A stretch of DNA of 33,793 nt, taken from the NCBI GenBank assembly GCA_003833135.1, contig QZLH01001123.1, forward strand, positions 1 through 33,793, given 5' to 3'. A program made the translations under genes and the position numbers. Within the stretch, counting starts at the first letter, position 1, and each line of letters starts with the position of its first letter. A model generated the notes under the pieces. The model was not told where the DNA came from. It saw only the letters and a program-made list of their open reading frames with translations, and ran no database searches. Below, one piece after another: positions 10,970-21,555 of the stretch. Source of the stretch: Oehlia diaphana (lineage: Eukaryota > Glomeromycota > Glomeromycetes > Glomerales > Glomeraceae).

Positions 10970-11874
10970 TAGAAAAATATTTAAAAGTATATAGTAATTA
11001 TATCGTAATTATATCACACTCTCCTAAGAGCGCAACCTCGAGATTTAATTGATTTGTTATCTCTCATATGGGGTTATATATGTAATTTGATTTCGCGCGG
11101 TATATATACGTTTTATATGATACTTGTATAAGTTTAAAATCAGTATATTAAATTAAAGGGATTTGATTTTTTTCGACACTTTATTGTTAAATTCCATGTA
11201 AATTCGTGTGAAATATTTTCCCTATATAGAGTATATCTGGTAAAACCGTTTCAATAATTCTACTACATTATCAGATATTACTTGGTGTCGTGCGTAAATG
11301 ATAAATATTAAATTCTTAATCGACCAATTTCAATAAAATTTAAAACTACTGATTTTGCAATAAGTTAGGTTATTCAATGTAGGTATTTTCATAACGGTCT
11401 TTTTGATATCAATTCAGCCTTTTTTCTAAATATTCTAAAAGTTGTTGAAATACGCAACGACGCAACGTTATAATCAGCGGTCACATGACCATTCTTATGA
11501 TGACAACTGCTTACAAATTACTCGCTAACCTTAATCTTCCACTGTTCATCCAGAGTTACCTGTTATCGGAAGAAATCCTATTGGCCTTCTTAATTCATTT
11601 TTTCTTTATTCTATATCCCAAAATATACAGTATGTAATATATTTACTTAATATTATCAATAAATCTTTCGTTGATTTACGTTGGAGATTCTAATTAGAAA
11701 TACATAAAATTTAAAAAATATTAATTTTCGATTGTAACATAAAATTTAAAAATGAACTGGTTTATATTTATATGTAAATTTCACTATATGTAAATTTCAC
11801 AAAAAATTTCGATAATTTTTTTTTAAATTAAGATCATGTGATTTCATATTAAATTTTTTTTTCAATTTTCGAAA

Positions 11875-12004
11875 AAATTGATGTTGTGCGGGATGACAGG
11901 TTTAATGTAGAACGTTCTTTCTTTTGATCGATTATGTTCTTTTTGATGGCCTTGCCAATTTCACATAAAATAAATAAATAAATAATAAATTGATGTTGTG
12001 CGGG
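11875..12004 (+). repeat. 18-bp direct repeats about 112 bp apart
   Basis: The 18-mer aaattgatgttgtgcggg occurs at 11875-11892 and again at 11987-12004. The 94 bp between them include an (aaat)n-like run. This could be a small tandem duplication or a duplicated target around a short insertion. No element ends are recognisable in the spacer. Confidence 0.6.
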
Positions 12005-12142
12005 TTACGAATAATAATTTTATTACATGCCATCAATTAATTAACAGTTTTAATTACGGTAATTTTTTTTTTTTTAAAAAAACAATATTATGGATAATTT
12101 TTTACCAAATAAAAAAAAAAAAAAAATAATAATTGTTTATTT

Positions 12143-12452
12143 AGGCATATCATCACTATAATCACACTAACCCGAAAAATTTTTGTGGCGTTACCGTTGA
12201 AATCCGAACAATTTCCTAAAAAAAAATAAAGGATAATTTCTGTATAAATATTTTAACTTTACTTTTAAATAAGATTATTTAGGAAATACGAAAAACAATT
12301 TTCCTAAAAAAATGTCAGTTTTTATCTACATATCATCATTACACGAAAAAAATTTTTTTATAAAATTAAAAACATGCAAACTTTACTTTGTTCAAATCAC
12401 TAAATTTGGTGACGCCCACAAAAAAATTTTTAGCCCTCATTCTGCGCATCGT
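12143..12452. repeat. imperfect inverted and direct repeat cluster
   Basis: A segment near 12170-12195 (aaaaatttttgtggcgttacc) is approximately the reverse complement of one near 12408-12434 (ggtgacgcccac plus A and T runs). A catatcatca word followed by a cgaaaaattttt-like run occurs directly near 12143 and near 12330. A tttaggaaa/tttcctaaa pair lies between. This may be a decayed MITE; ends and target duplications are not clear. Confidence 0.3.
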
Positions 12453-12595
12453 AACTTTAAACAAAAATCAATTTTTAGAATCTTCCATCGAAACACGGAT
12501 AAATTAATTGGAAATATCAATAATGCACCATGACATTCAAAAGATTCTTAATTTAGGAATAAACCCGTTTAACCGGTTGATCAAACAATGAAATG

Positions 12596-12603
12596 TCACG
12601 TGA
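12596..12603. promoter_or_regulatory. TCACGTGA palindrome upstream of plus-strand kinase-Sel1 gene
   Basis: An 8-bp palindrome with a CACGTG core, 114 bp upstream of the chosen ATG at 12717. The same word occurs twice in intron 4 of the paralogue and once at 33068-33075, upstream of the ML-domain gene. Possible bHLH-factor site; function inferred. Confidence 0.3.
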
Positions 12604-12680
12604 ATTCGGAATTTTTGTCCGATTTTGCAGAAAAAAATTTTTTTTTATTTATATTTGAACGAAGACTAATTTTCTTTCTT

Positions 12681-12700
12681 TTTTTTTTAAAAAAAAAAAA
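12681..12700. promoter_or_regulatory. T8A12 tract beside the start codon
   Basis: A run of eight T followed by twelve A ends 16 bp upstream of the ATG at 12717. It mirrors the tracts next to the paralogue's start. It also argues against the earlier in-frame ATG at 12588, which would translate this tract into Phe and Lys runs. Confidence 0.3.
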
Positions 12701-12716
12701 CGGTGAAATTCTTACA

Positions 12717-15700
12717 ATGTCAAATGGTAATGACACGAATGATTATAGTGATTGGTTAGATAAATATTACGATCGTTTCGATTATTCGGACTTTACAGTT
12801 TTAGAAAAAATTGATACCGGCTCTTCCGCACGAATTAAAATTGCTACATTAAAAGATATTAAAGATAAATTTGTTTTGAAATGTTTAAATTATGATAAAA
12901 TAAGTCTTAAAAAAATTGTTAATGAGGTAAAGTATGTATTAAAAGTATTTAGTATTATGAAACCAATTAATAAAATCATTTAATTTATATAAACATATAT
13001 TTTTACAGATACGATTACTAAGACAAGTTAATTATCATCCTAATATTATAAGATTACATGGTATCATAAATGGTAAGAATTTAACGATAAAATACATAAT
13101 TGAATCGAAATTTTAATATATTTATATATATTATTTATCTTGCTTCAGATCCTATATTAGGAAATTGTTCATTAGTACTGGAATATGCTGACGGTGGTAC
13201 ATTGCAAAATTATTTACAAAATCATATTAAAGAACTTAAATGGGATGATAGATTTGACTTAGCGTTCCAGATAGCAAGTGCTATATCTTGCTTACATAAT
13301 CACGATATTATTCATTGTGATTTGGTAATTATAAATTATTTAATATATTATTTTTTTTTCATAACTTTAAGAATAAATGAATTAATCAAATTTTATATGT
13401 AAATTTTAAAAGCACTCAGCAAATATACTTGTGCATCAGAACAAAATTAAGTTGGCGGATTTTGGTCAATCAAAAAAAATTTTTGAAGCATCAAGTAGTA
13501 GCACATCAAGTGTATATGGTATATTACCTTATGTAGATCCGAAAAGTTTTGATAAAAATTACAGATTAAATAAAAAATCTGATGTGTATAGTTTTGGGAT
13601 TATTATGTGGCAAATTTCAAGCGGACGACGACCATTCCGTACTGAAGAATATGACACAGGCTTAATGTGTCAAATAAAAGGAGGAAAAAGGGAAGAAATA
13701 ATTGAAGGAACACCTAATGTTTATAGTGATTTATATAAACGTAAGTTATATTTTATAGTAATATTTACTGAATAATTTTTTCGTCTTAAAATTGATAGAG
13801 TACTAAATTATTATTATTAATTAGGTTGTTGGAAAAATGAACCAGATGAACGACCGGATATACATAAAGTTTTTTCAACACTTCAAGATATCGCTTTTAA
13901 AAGTGAAATTCAAACGCAAGTCGATAACGTTGAATTACTAGCTAATGAAGGGAATGTATTAACAATGAAGAACCCTAGCGAAAATTATTTAATCTTAGAT
14001 AATAATCTATATATAGATGATATAGATGATGAAATGCTAAAAATGATGAGTTCTAAAAGTATTACTGCTTCTATAAGTAATTCATCAATAAATCTATTGG
14101 ATTCTGTAACCGTTGATAGATTAATTGAAATTATAATAGAAAAACATGATGAAGGATATGTTATTGATAATAAAATTCAACAAATTATTCACAAACAAAT
14201 ATTTCAATCAAATCAAAATGCAGGAAATTTTGTTGATTGGCTTATTGATAATCAATACGAAGCGAAATATATTTGGCTTTTAGGATTATTTTATTATTAT
14301 AATATTTTAAATGTTGTTACAGATGATGATGAAATTAAAGCATTTAAATTATTTTTAGAAGCATCAAAAAATAACTTTCCAATAGCTCAAGTTTATCTCG
14401 CTAATTGTTATATTGAAGGATTTGGAACGAAGAAGAATGAATATTTAGCGTTTGAATGGTATAAAAGATCTATAGAAAGTAAAGAAAATAAAGATTTTAT
14501 TGGTCAATTTTATTTAAAATACTGTATTGGAATTAGAAATAACGAAAAATCGAATAAAGTATCAGCAAAAAAAGAGAATATTATTAGAACAAGAAATATT
14601 TTCAGAAAGAAAGAAGTTAAGGCTTTTAAGGCATTATTAGTTAGAAAATTAAATCAACATTGTCCATTTTATATTGGACAAATATTAATAAGAATCAGTG
14701 TTAAAAAAAGTGCAATTTTTTACCTTGAAAAGGCTGCGAGAAGTGGAAATAAAGTTGCACAACATAATGTAGGTTATTGTTATAGAGATGGCATAGGTGG
14801 CGCAGAAAAAGATGAAAAACGAGCCTTTGAATTCTTTGAAAAATCAGCCGGGCAAGGTTATATAAATGGAATATTTCGACTTGCTCATTGTTATTATGAG
14901 GGAGTTGGAACTAAAGTTGATAAAGCAATAGCTTTTATGTTATATAAAAAGGCTGCTAAAAGAGGAAGTATTGAAGCACAAAATAATCTTGGACATTTAT
15001 ATGAAATAGGTGAAGGAACCAAAAAGTGTCTTAAAAATGCAATTCACTGGTATGAAAAAGCAGCGGATAATGGAAATGTGATAGCGCAATATAACTTAGG
15101 TATATGTTATGAACAAGGAAGAGGTGTTGAAAAAGATGAAGTTAAAGCTTTTGAATATTATAAGAAATCAGCTGAACAAAAATATATCGATGGAAAATTT
15201 CAACTTGCTAATTGCTATTATAGAGGAATTGGTACTGATATTAGCAAAGAAAAGGCGTTTAAATTGTATAAAGACGCGGCCGAGGCAGGATACACATTAG
15301 CGCAAATTAAACTTGGAGCATTATATGAATTAGGTTATTGGACTGAAAAAGATTGTAGAATGGCTTTCTCTTGGTATGAAAAAGCAAAAGAAAATGAAAT
15401 AGCATTGTATAATTTAGGAAGATGTTATGAATACAAAATAGGTACTGAACAAGATGTATCTAAAGCTTTTGAGAATTATAAGAAATCAGCTGATCTAGGA
15501 AATATAAATGGTATGTTTCGACTTGGAAACTGTTTTGATAAAGGAATTGGTACTGAGATTAATAAGGAAAAGGCATTTGAATTATTCGTTAATACAGCTG
15601 AAAAAGGAAATCCTGGAGCTCAAAATAATCTTGGATCTTTATATGAAAAAGGTGAAGGAACTACTAAGGATTTAGAAAAAGCTTTTTATTGGTATAAAAA

Positions 15701-15797
15701 AGCACATGAAAATGGAAATAAAGAAGCATCATATAATTTGAGCAGACTTCAACATAAAGCAATTGAAGAAAATTCATATGATTTACTTGAGATTTGA
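12717..15797 (+). CDS. protein kinase-like domain fused to Sel1-like repeats (five exons)
   Basis: Spliced by eye: exons 12717-12926, 13009-13072, 13149-13324, 13413-13740 and 13825-15797, all GT-AG; 916 residues. The start was chosen because the first residues (DTN, then DWL) align with the paralogue at 9777; an in-frame ATG at 12588 only adds low-complexity sequence. The kinase-like domain spans about 25-285. Lys55, Glu70, catalytic Asp149, Asn154 and DFG 166-168 are present. Two glycines of the glycine loop are replaced (DTGSSA, 33-38), and HRD is HCD (147-149). It may be a weak kinase or a pseudokinase. A linker (about 300-400) is followed by roughly 13 Sel1 units to about 895. Residues about 480-560 are a degenerate patch where the paralogue has extra units. 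Three-Sel1 blocks start near residues 574, 683 and 789. The four introns match the paralogue in position and phase. Confidence 0.85.
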
Positions 15798-16178
15798 ATA
15801 CAAATTTATCCTTATAAACGAACATTTATATTAGTTTATGTAAAAATTAAGACGAGTATTCGAATATTAAACGAATGTAATTTTTTTAAAAAAACAATCT
15901 TTTTAACAAACTTTATATATTAGAATATAGTATTTATACCTTTATTAATATTTATTAATGTATTTCTTGTAAGATAAAATATAATAAATTCTCAATTTAA
16001 TATTTTCAATTGAATTTTTATTTACATTAATGTCATTTTATTTGATAAAGAATGATTGTAATATGAAATAATTTTTTCAATTTATTAAATTCATCATCAT
16101 TACGATGTCAAAGGCACGGAATCTAACTTAATAATTTAGCAAAATATTTCCATTCAAATTTTTATCATTTATAATTTT
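15798..16178. other. gene-free stretch downstream of the kinase-Sel1 gene
   Basis: Very AT-rich 3' flank with no open frame of note. The 3' untranslated region and polyadenylation site of the plus-strand kinase-Sel1 gene should lie here, but I cannot place them. Confidence 0.4.
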
Positions 16179-16280
16179 CATATGGGCTGATTTGTCTACC
16201 TTTAATTAAAATATTGATTTTGTTACATTTTTATTATACAAAATACTATATAATATACAGTAAATTGGGGAAGAGTATTA

Positions 16281-17112
16281 NNNNNNNNNNNNNNNNNNNN
16301 NNNNNNNNNNNNNNNNNNNNNNNNNNNNNNNNNNNNNNNNNNNNNNNNNNNNNNNNNNNNNNNNNNNNNNNNNNNNNNNNNNNNNNNNNNNNNNNNNNNN
16401 NNNNNNNNNNNNNNNNNNNNNNNNNNNNNNNNNNNNNNNNNNNNNNNNNNNNNNNNNNNNNNNNNNNNNNNNNNNNNNNNNNNNNNNNNNNNNNNNNNNN
16501 NNNNNNNNNNNNNNNNNNNNNNNNNNNNNNNNNNNNNNNNNNNNNNNNNNNNNNNNNNNNNNNNNNNNNNNNNNNNNNNNNNNNNNNNNNNNNNNNNNNN
16601 NNNNNNNNNNNNNNNNNNNNNNNNNNNNNNNNNNNNNNNNNNNNNNNNNNNNNNNNNNNNNNNNNNNNNNNNNNNNNNNNNNNNNNNNNNNNNNNNNNNN
16701 NNNNNNNNNNNNNNNNNNNNNNNNNNNNNNNNNNNNNNNNNNNNNNNNNNNNNNNNNNNNNNNNNNNNNNNNNNNNNNNNNNNNNNNNNNNNNNNNNNNN
16801 NNNNNNNNNNNNNNNNNNNNNNNNNNNNNNNNNNNNNNNNNNNNNNNNNNNNNNNNNNNNNNNNNNNNNNNNNNNNNNNNNNNNNNNNNNNNNNNNNNNN
16901 NNNNNNNNNNNNNNNNNNNNNNNNNNNNNNNNNNNNNNNNNNNNNNNNNNNNNNNNNNNNNNNNNNNNNNNNNNNNNNNNNNNNNNNNNNNNNNNNNNNN
17001 NNNNNNNNNNNNNNNNNNNNNNNNNNNNNNNNNNNNNNNNNNNNNNNNNNNNNNNNNNNNNNNNNNNNNNNNNNNNNNNNNNNNNNNNNNNNNNNNNNNN
17101 NNNNNNNNNNNN
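16281..17112. other. assembly gap (832 N)
   Basis: A continuous run of N. Any open frame spanning it is an artefact. The length is not a round number, so it may be an estimated scaffold gap or masked sequence. Confidence 0.99.
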
Positions 17113-17328
17113 CAAGATATTTGCATTTAAGCAGTATTTAAGCATGTTAAAAAGTTCGTACCTCAACTTTAACGTAAATATCTCCGGATCTAATGATTCA
17201 ATCGGCGAACTCTTTTTTCGCCTATAAAGTCCAGAACAAGGGCTTTCCAACGAGCCTAAAATCATAGAAAACGGATCAGTGAATCTTGATATATTTGCAT
17301 CTAAAGATGGTAATACAAACTCCGACAT
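17113..17328 (-). other. unrecognised open frame truncated by the assembly gap
   Basis: From an ATG at 17328 the minus strand is open for 72 codons until the gap. The translation contains DANISRFTDPF, LESPCSGLYRRKKS and LRYELFNMLKYCLNANIL. Its base composition is clearly less AT-rich than the flanking DNA, which suggests a coding or repeat-family origin. I do not recognise a domain, and it does not resemble the start of a Tc1-type transposase. It lies inside the inverted-repeat-bounded element, so it may be that element's gene or a dispersed repeat. Confidence 0.3.
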
Positions 17329-17795
17329 AAAATAATTATTTTTATTGTTTGAATATATCTATTATAATACCATCATTTATATGACGTTTTTATTATACTT
17401 TTATAAATATTTATAGCTACTAAGACACTACTAAGACTATATAAATTTTTATTTTACTTTATATTTTATTAAAATATACTTACTTTTTGATAATATATGT
17501 TAAAAATTCCATATATATGAGAAATGGGTTTTTTATTAGTGAAATGGGTTTTTTCACATCTCTTTTACGTTTAATAATTTAAGTTTTGCAAATGTAAATT
17601 TTTGTTCAACTTATTATTTAGTCAAGTGATCATCAATCAGATGATTTTTTGGTATTACAAAACAATTTTGAGTAACGAAATTGTTAAAATCAATTATAAA
17701 AACTCTTTTTAATGCAGAGTAAACAAATCAGCCCATATGTATAAAATATATAACTAAATATGCAAAATTTACTGTACTCTTTTATCCCCTACTGG

Positions 17796-17847
17796 CTTAC
17801 CCTGATCCTTACCCCGATCTCAATCCTAATCTCTCCCTTTACCCTAG
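17796..17847 (+). repeat. degenerate 12-bp tandem repeat (cttaccctgatc-like)
   Basis: Successive units read cttaccctgatc, cttaccccgatc and tcaatcctaatc, followed by tctccctttaccctag. The C-rich strand vaguely recalls CCCTAA telomeric repeats but is irregular, so a telomeric origin is only a weak possibility. Confidence 0.4.
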
Positions 17848-20800
17848 TTTTTTGTAGTAGCTGTGGGTAGGGAAGCGGTATAAATTTATGCGTGGGTTGA
17901 AATATAGGTTGGTGAACTCGTAGGTATTTGTGGTCCTGCGATAAGATCAGTTGGTTGTGGTGCTACGCGCAATCTCTGCATAGTGCATTTCTTAGGAAGT
18001 CCTTTGTGGTAGGATCATTATATTTTATCATTAGTAATATTAAATGTGATTAACTTGAATATGTATCGGATATTATTATAATTACATCTGTTCGTTCATT
18101 AATTTTCATATGCATATATCAATCCAATAATAATATTTTTGGATGATTAAAACAAATAATAGTCCAATAGCGGCACTACAATTTCCATTATGGTTATTGA
18201 ACTTAAAAGTAAAACTTCCAGTTATTTAAGGGGAAATAAAAAAAGGAGAAAGCATCATCAATTGCTAAAAGACCATTATTTGTATTAAACATCCAATAAT
18301 ATATAAATGGGATACAATTTCTAACATTATTATTATTTGAATTTTCAAGAATTCTATTTACATTTTCAAGCAATAAAATTGTGAAATATAAAAATTCATT
18401 TTGTTCTTACAGATGAAAATGAAAATTATTTAATAAAAAGGAAAAATATATATCTGATATAGCTTTAAATAAATATCAATGGACTTGTAATAAAAAAAAA
18501 CTTCATTACTTTATACCAATTTTGCCAATTTTGAATTTCAATTCGTAAACTCACGTTAATAAGAAAGTTATATATCTGCATTTTTCTTATATTTGTAATT
18601 TGCTTATATCGCTTGTATTGTATAATAATTATAAGTTTTTATTAATAATAATTGTGATTAAGAAATAGAAGTAAATACAGTATGAAGAAATATATTCTTA
18701 TAAAAAAAAATTTTCATTACATCAGATATAGTAATGAATTAAAATCAAACTGGAAAATTTTATTTAGAAAACAATCAAACGTACAACTTGACCCTTTATG
18801 ACCCTTTATGGATAGGTTACAAAACTTATACGAGGCCTGTAACAGTCAATATTTTCGCTTATACGTTTCGCTTTAAATAGAATTATATTCCGTATTTCGA
18901 ACAAAATATTCAATATTTATAATTCTATTAGTCCTTATATACAACCGATCCTTAAGTGTATCTGATCGTCATGTGCCTTGAATTTTTAATAGACTATTAA
19001 AATGAGGCAGCTTCTTGCAATACCATAACATGAAGATTTACGTTCTATTTAGCAGTTAGAGTTACAAAAGCTAGCTTAAACAATTTAATATATTTTGACG
19101 TGTTGTATTGGTTAATTTTTATAATTAAACTTAACAAATAATAATATTTTATAGAAACTCTTATTTTTTGTCGCAAAGATTTCTCACAGATTTCTCACAT
19201 TAAAGAGTTTTGTGCAATGAACTTACTAGGTCCAAACAAACGAAGGGGCAACTAATACAGAAAAAATAGTTAACATCAGCCATGAGTACTTCCAAACAAT
19301 ACTCTGCCCATCCTGGGAAATATTGCAAATGTCATTTAACATGATAAAATATTTTCAGTCTTTTTAGTATCTAATGCTTTTTCTCTTAATACTTAACTCT
19401 TATTTGGAAAATTACTCCAACTGCTATATCTAAGGTTTCTAAAGAAATGAAATGATGAAAATGTTGAATTTTCATCTTTAAACTCTTGATAATCTTGAGT
19501 ACTAGTTGATTTTGGAGGCAGAAAAGTTATTGGTTGAAAAGAATAAGAGTCTTTGAAAAAACTAAGGTGTGTTCTTTATATTTTGCAAAGAAAGGATAAC
19601 TCCTATGTTGGCTCTTGAGATTTGTGTTGGTTGGATACAAAGCTGAACAGTTTACCAAAGTTACTGGAGGCTATTTAAGAGAATTACTGGATCCAAAATG
19701 CTTAGTAGTATCCACTCCAATCTCTCTATCCAGGTGCATCTTTGTTGTTAGTAAAGATTTGTTAGTTCTAAAGGAGGAAATAGCTATGTACTTTCTTTAG
19801 GAACTGACATCAAAACATTTATGTTGAACATCAACACTAGCCTGATGTAGTATATAAATAAGGTCAGATGGTGCGCTACACATATGATAAGCAGGTGATT
19901 TCAGCACCATTATCAGAACAAAAGTAAATAAGATTTCAATTCCATATAACTTTAATCAAGTCGGTTCAAATAACCAAAGAGTTAGAGATTTCAGTATCAA
20001 AGTGGAATATTTTAATGAAGCTGTCAACACCACTAAATAAAGGAAAATTTATATGCAATTTCTTTTGGTTACATTTTTTTTATTTTTTGTAAAGGAAGGT
20101 AACTTTCGGAAAGTATTGGTCAAATATTAAGTTGATCCACTATTGACAGGTTACTTAGAAAAATTACCTGAATTTAACACACTTGATATCCACTCCAAAC
20201 TCTCTTTTCAGGTGTCTTAACTTGTTATTTGTAAAGATATACTGGAAGAGGCACTACTAACAATTTCTTTCTCACCGGAAAAATATCTATGTATTACCAA
20301 ACTATTTACATAACCACCAAATCAAGTATTAAGCATTTGATGACAGCATTAAATAATATCTTAAAAAAAAATATAATAAAAGGTATATCAAAGCGGAGGA
20401 GTAATATTAAAGAACAACATATTAGTCAACCTCCATATTATCACAACTTCAGAACAGCTGATAGAGTTTTCAAGCAGATATCATAGAAAGATTGTGTTAT
20501 TAGAGATCCTGGTTTTATTATAAGTGAGTTGGAAAGTTATTATTAGACAAGAGAGTTATTCATTATGGTGCTGAGTTTCTGCATGAAAACTCACTGGATT
20601 TTAAATTTGAGTGATGTTGAAAGTTATGAAAAGAAAAATAAAGAAAAATAGTGAAATAGCACATCTAAGCTCTGGTAAAGATACTTCTGTTGTTGACATT
20701 ATATGACAAATTTTTGGGTATCTAGTTGATGATAAATTGCAATATAGGATTCTTTTAACATACAATTAGCACTGTCTTCAAAGACCTAGAGATAAACCAC

Positions 20801-21555
20801 GTACTTTTTAAATTAGATTAAAGAATCCAACCAGTTTTTCAATATTATGCATTTATGCAGCATTAGCTATATATAGGGACCAAATGTACTAGTCTAGACT
20901 CTAGAAGAAATACCATCATTATTACTACAAGATACTTTAATGGTATTACATTGTAAAATGGACTATTTATTATTTTAAAAGCACATGCATCTTTTTAGAA
21001 ATTTAAAGGAATTAAAAAAAGATTTTATGATCATGTATAAAAATCGTATTATTACAAATCCCAGATTACAAAATATATGTATGTAAATTATGTTACTTTA
21101 ATTCACTGTAAAAGTTATGCAACAATTTAAAAGACTACTTTTAACTTACACATTATCTAATTTTTAATAATATATCCAAAGTTTGAATAAAAATTTGGTT
21201 TCATGTAAATTTGTGAATAAATAAATAAATAAAGGATAATAATTATCTAATTAAATGCATACATTGTTAACTAGTTATGAATTTATTAATTTGCTTAGAC
21301 TTGGCGTTTTAAATTTTTAGAATAACTAACTTTTTTGCATTATGCTTTAAGTATCAGATTTTTTATATACCAAAGAATCTTTTTTTCATTAGAGGTTTTC
21401 AACTAAAAACTCATTCGATCATTTTTTAGACAATACTTTACTTTATTATAACAAATGATAAGTATCAATAGTATCATTTACTTTATTATATTAGTCTTAC
21501 TAATCCTAAATTCATATTTATTCTCAAATTTATAGCAAATAAAATGCATAAAAGC
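17848..21555. other. gene-poor stretch
   Basis: No supported gene in about 3.7 kb. Positions about 17850-18010 are less AT-rich than the rest but have no open frame or recognisable RNA fold. The frames at 19615-19800 and 20289-20486 are short and domain-free. A tandem 11-mer (gaccctttatg twice, about 18790), an (aaat)n run near 21220, and a degenerate duplicated segment (listed separately) are the only visible structure. It may be decayed repeat sequence. Confidence 0.5.
19640..20265 (+). repeat. degenerate direct duplication in gene-poor DNA
   Basis: A segment near 19660-19760 resembles one near 20150-20245. Both contain atccactccaa followed by ctctct or ctctctt, then caggtg, a ttgtta word and gtaaagat, in the same order. 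The spacing of about 490 bp and the mismatches suggest an old duplication or two decayed copies of a repeat. Confidence 0.35.

Larger units (their letters stand above)
9828..12716. other. intergenic region between the head-to-head kinase-Sel1 genes
   Basis: No supported gene. Small open frames (9900-10145, 10268-10528, 10611-10814, 12312-12533) lack domains, and one overlaps the MITE. The region holds the MITE at 10697-10969, an 18-bp direct repeat at about 11.9-12.0 kb, an imperfect repeat cluster at 12.14-12.45 kb, and a TCACGTGA site 114 bp upstream of the plus-strand start. These are listed separately. The promoters of both kinase-Sel1 genes must lie here. Confidence 0.6.
16179..17739. 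mobile_element. candidate DNA transposon bounded by 21-bp inverted repeats, interrupted by an assembly gap
   Basis: The segment 16179-16199 begins catatgggctgatttgt. It matches the reverse complement of 17719-17739 over 21 bp with one mismatch. Each repeat contains TA just outside TGGGCTGATTTGT, compatible with TA target duplication. The 1561-bp span, including the N run, is close to the size of autonomous Tc1/mariner elements. The interior is largely hidden by N. The visible right part holds an open frame of unknown identity and a small tandem repeat (gaaatgggtttttt twice, about 17520-17560). Superfamily and coding capacity cannot be decided from what is visible. Confidence 0.55.

Noticed and set aside
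12588..12716. Earlier in-frame ATG for the plus-strand kinase-Sel1 gene
   Set aside because: It would add 43 residues that include the translation of the T8A12 tract (Phe and Lys runs). The paralogue aligns from 12717.
15109..15300. 63-codon frame inside the plus-strand kinase-Sel1 gene
   Set aside because: Alternative-frame shadow of the Sel1 coding sequence.
16214..17328. Three long open frames spanning the N run
   Set aside because: They are open only because N was translated as X. Only the 72 visible codons at 17113-17328 were kept, as an unrecognised partial frame.
17890..18020. Resemblance to the 3' end of small-subunit rRNA (a ggatcatta word and ggtgaac/cctgcg words)
   Set aside because: The words are short, in the wrong order and spacing, and no longer rRNA-like sequence surrounds them. 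Treated as coincidence.
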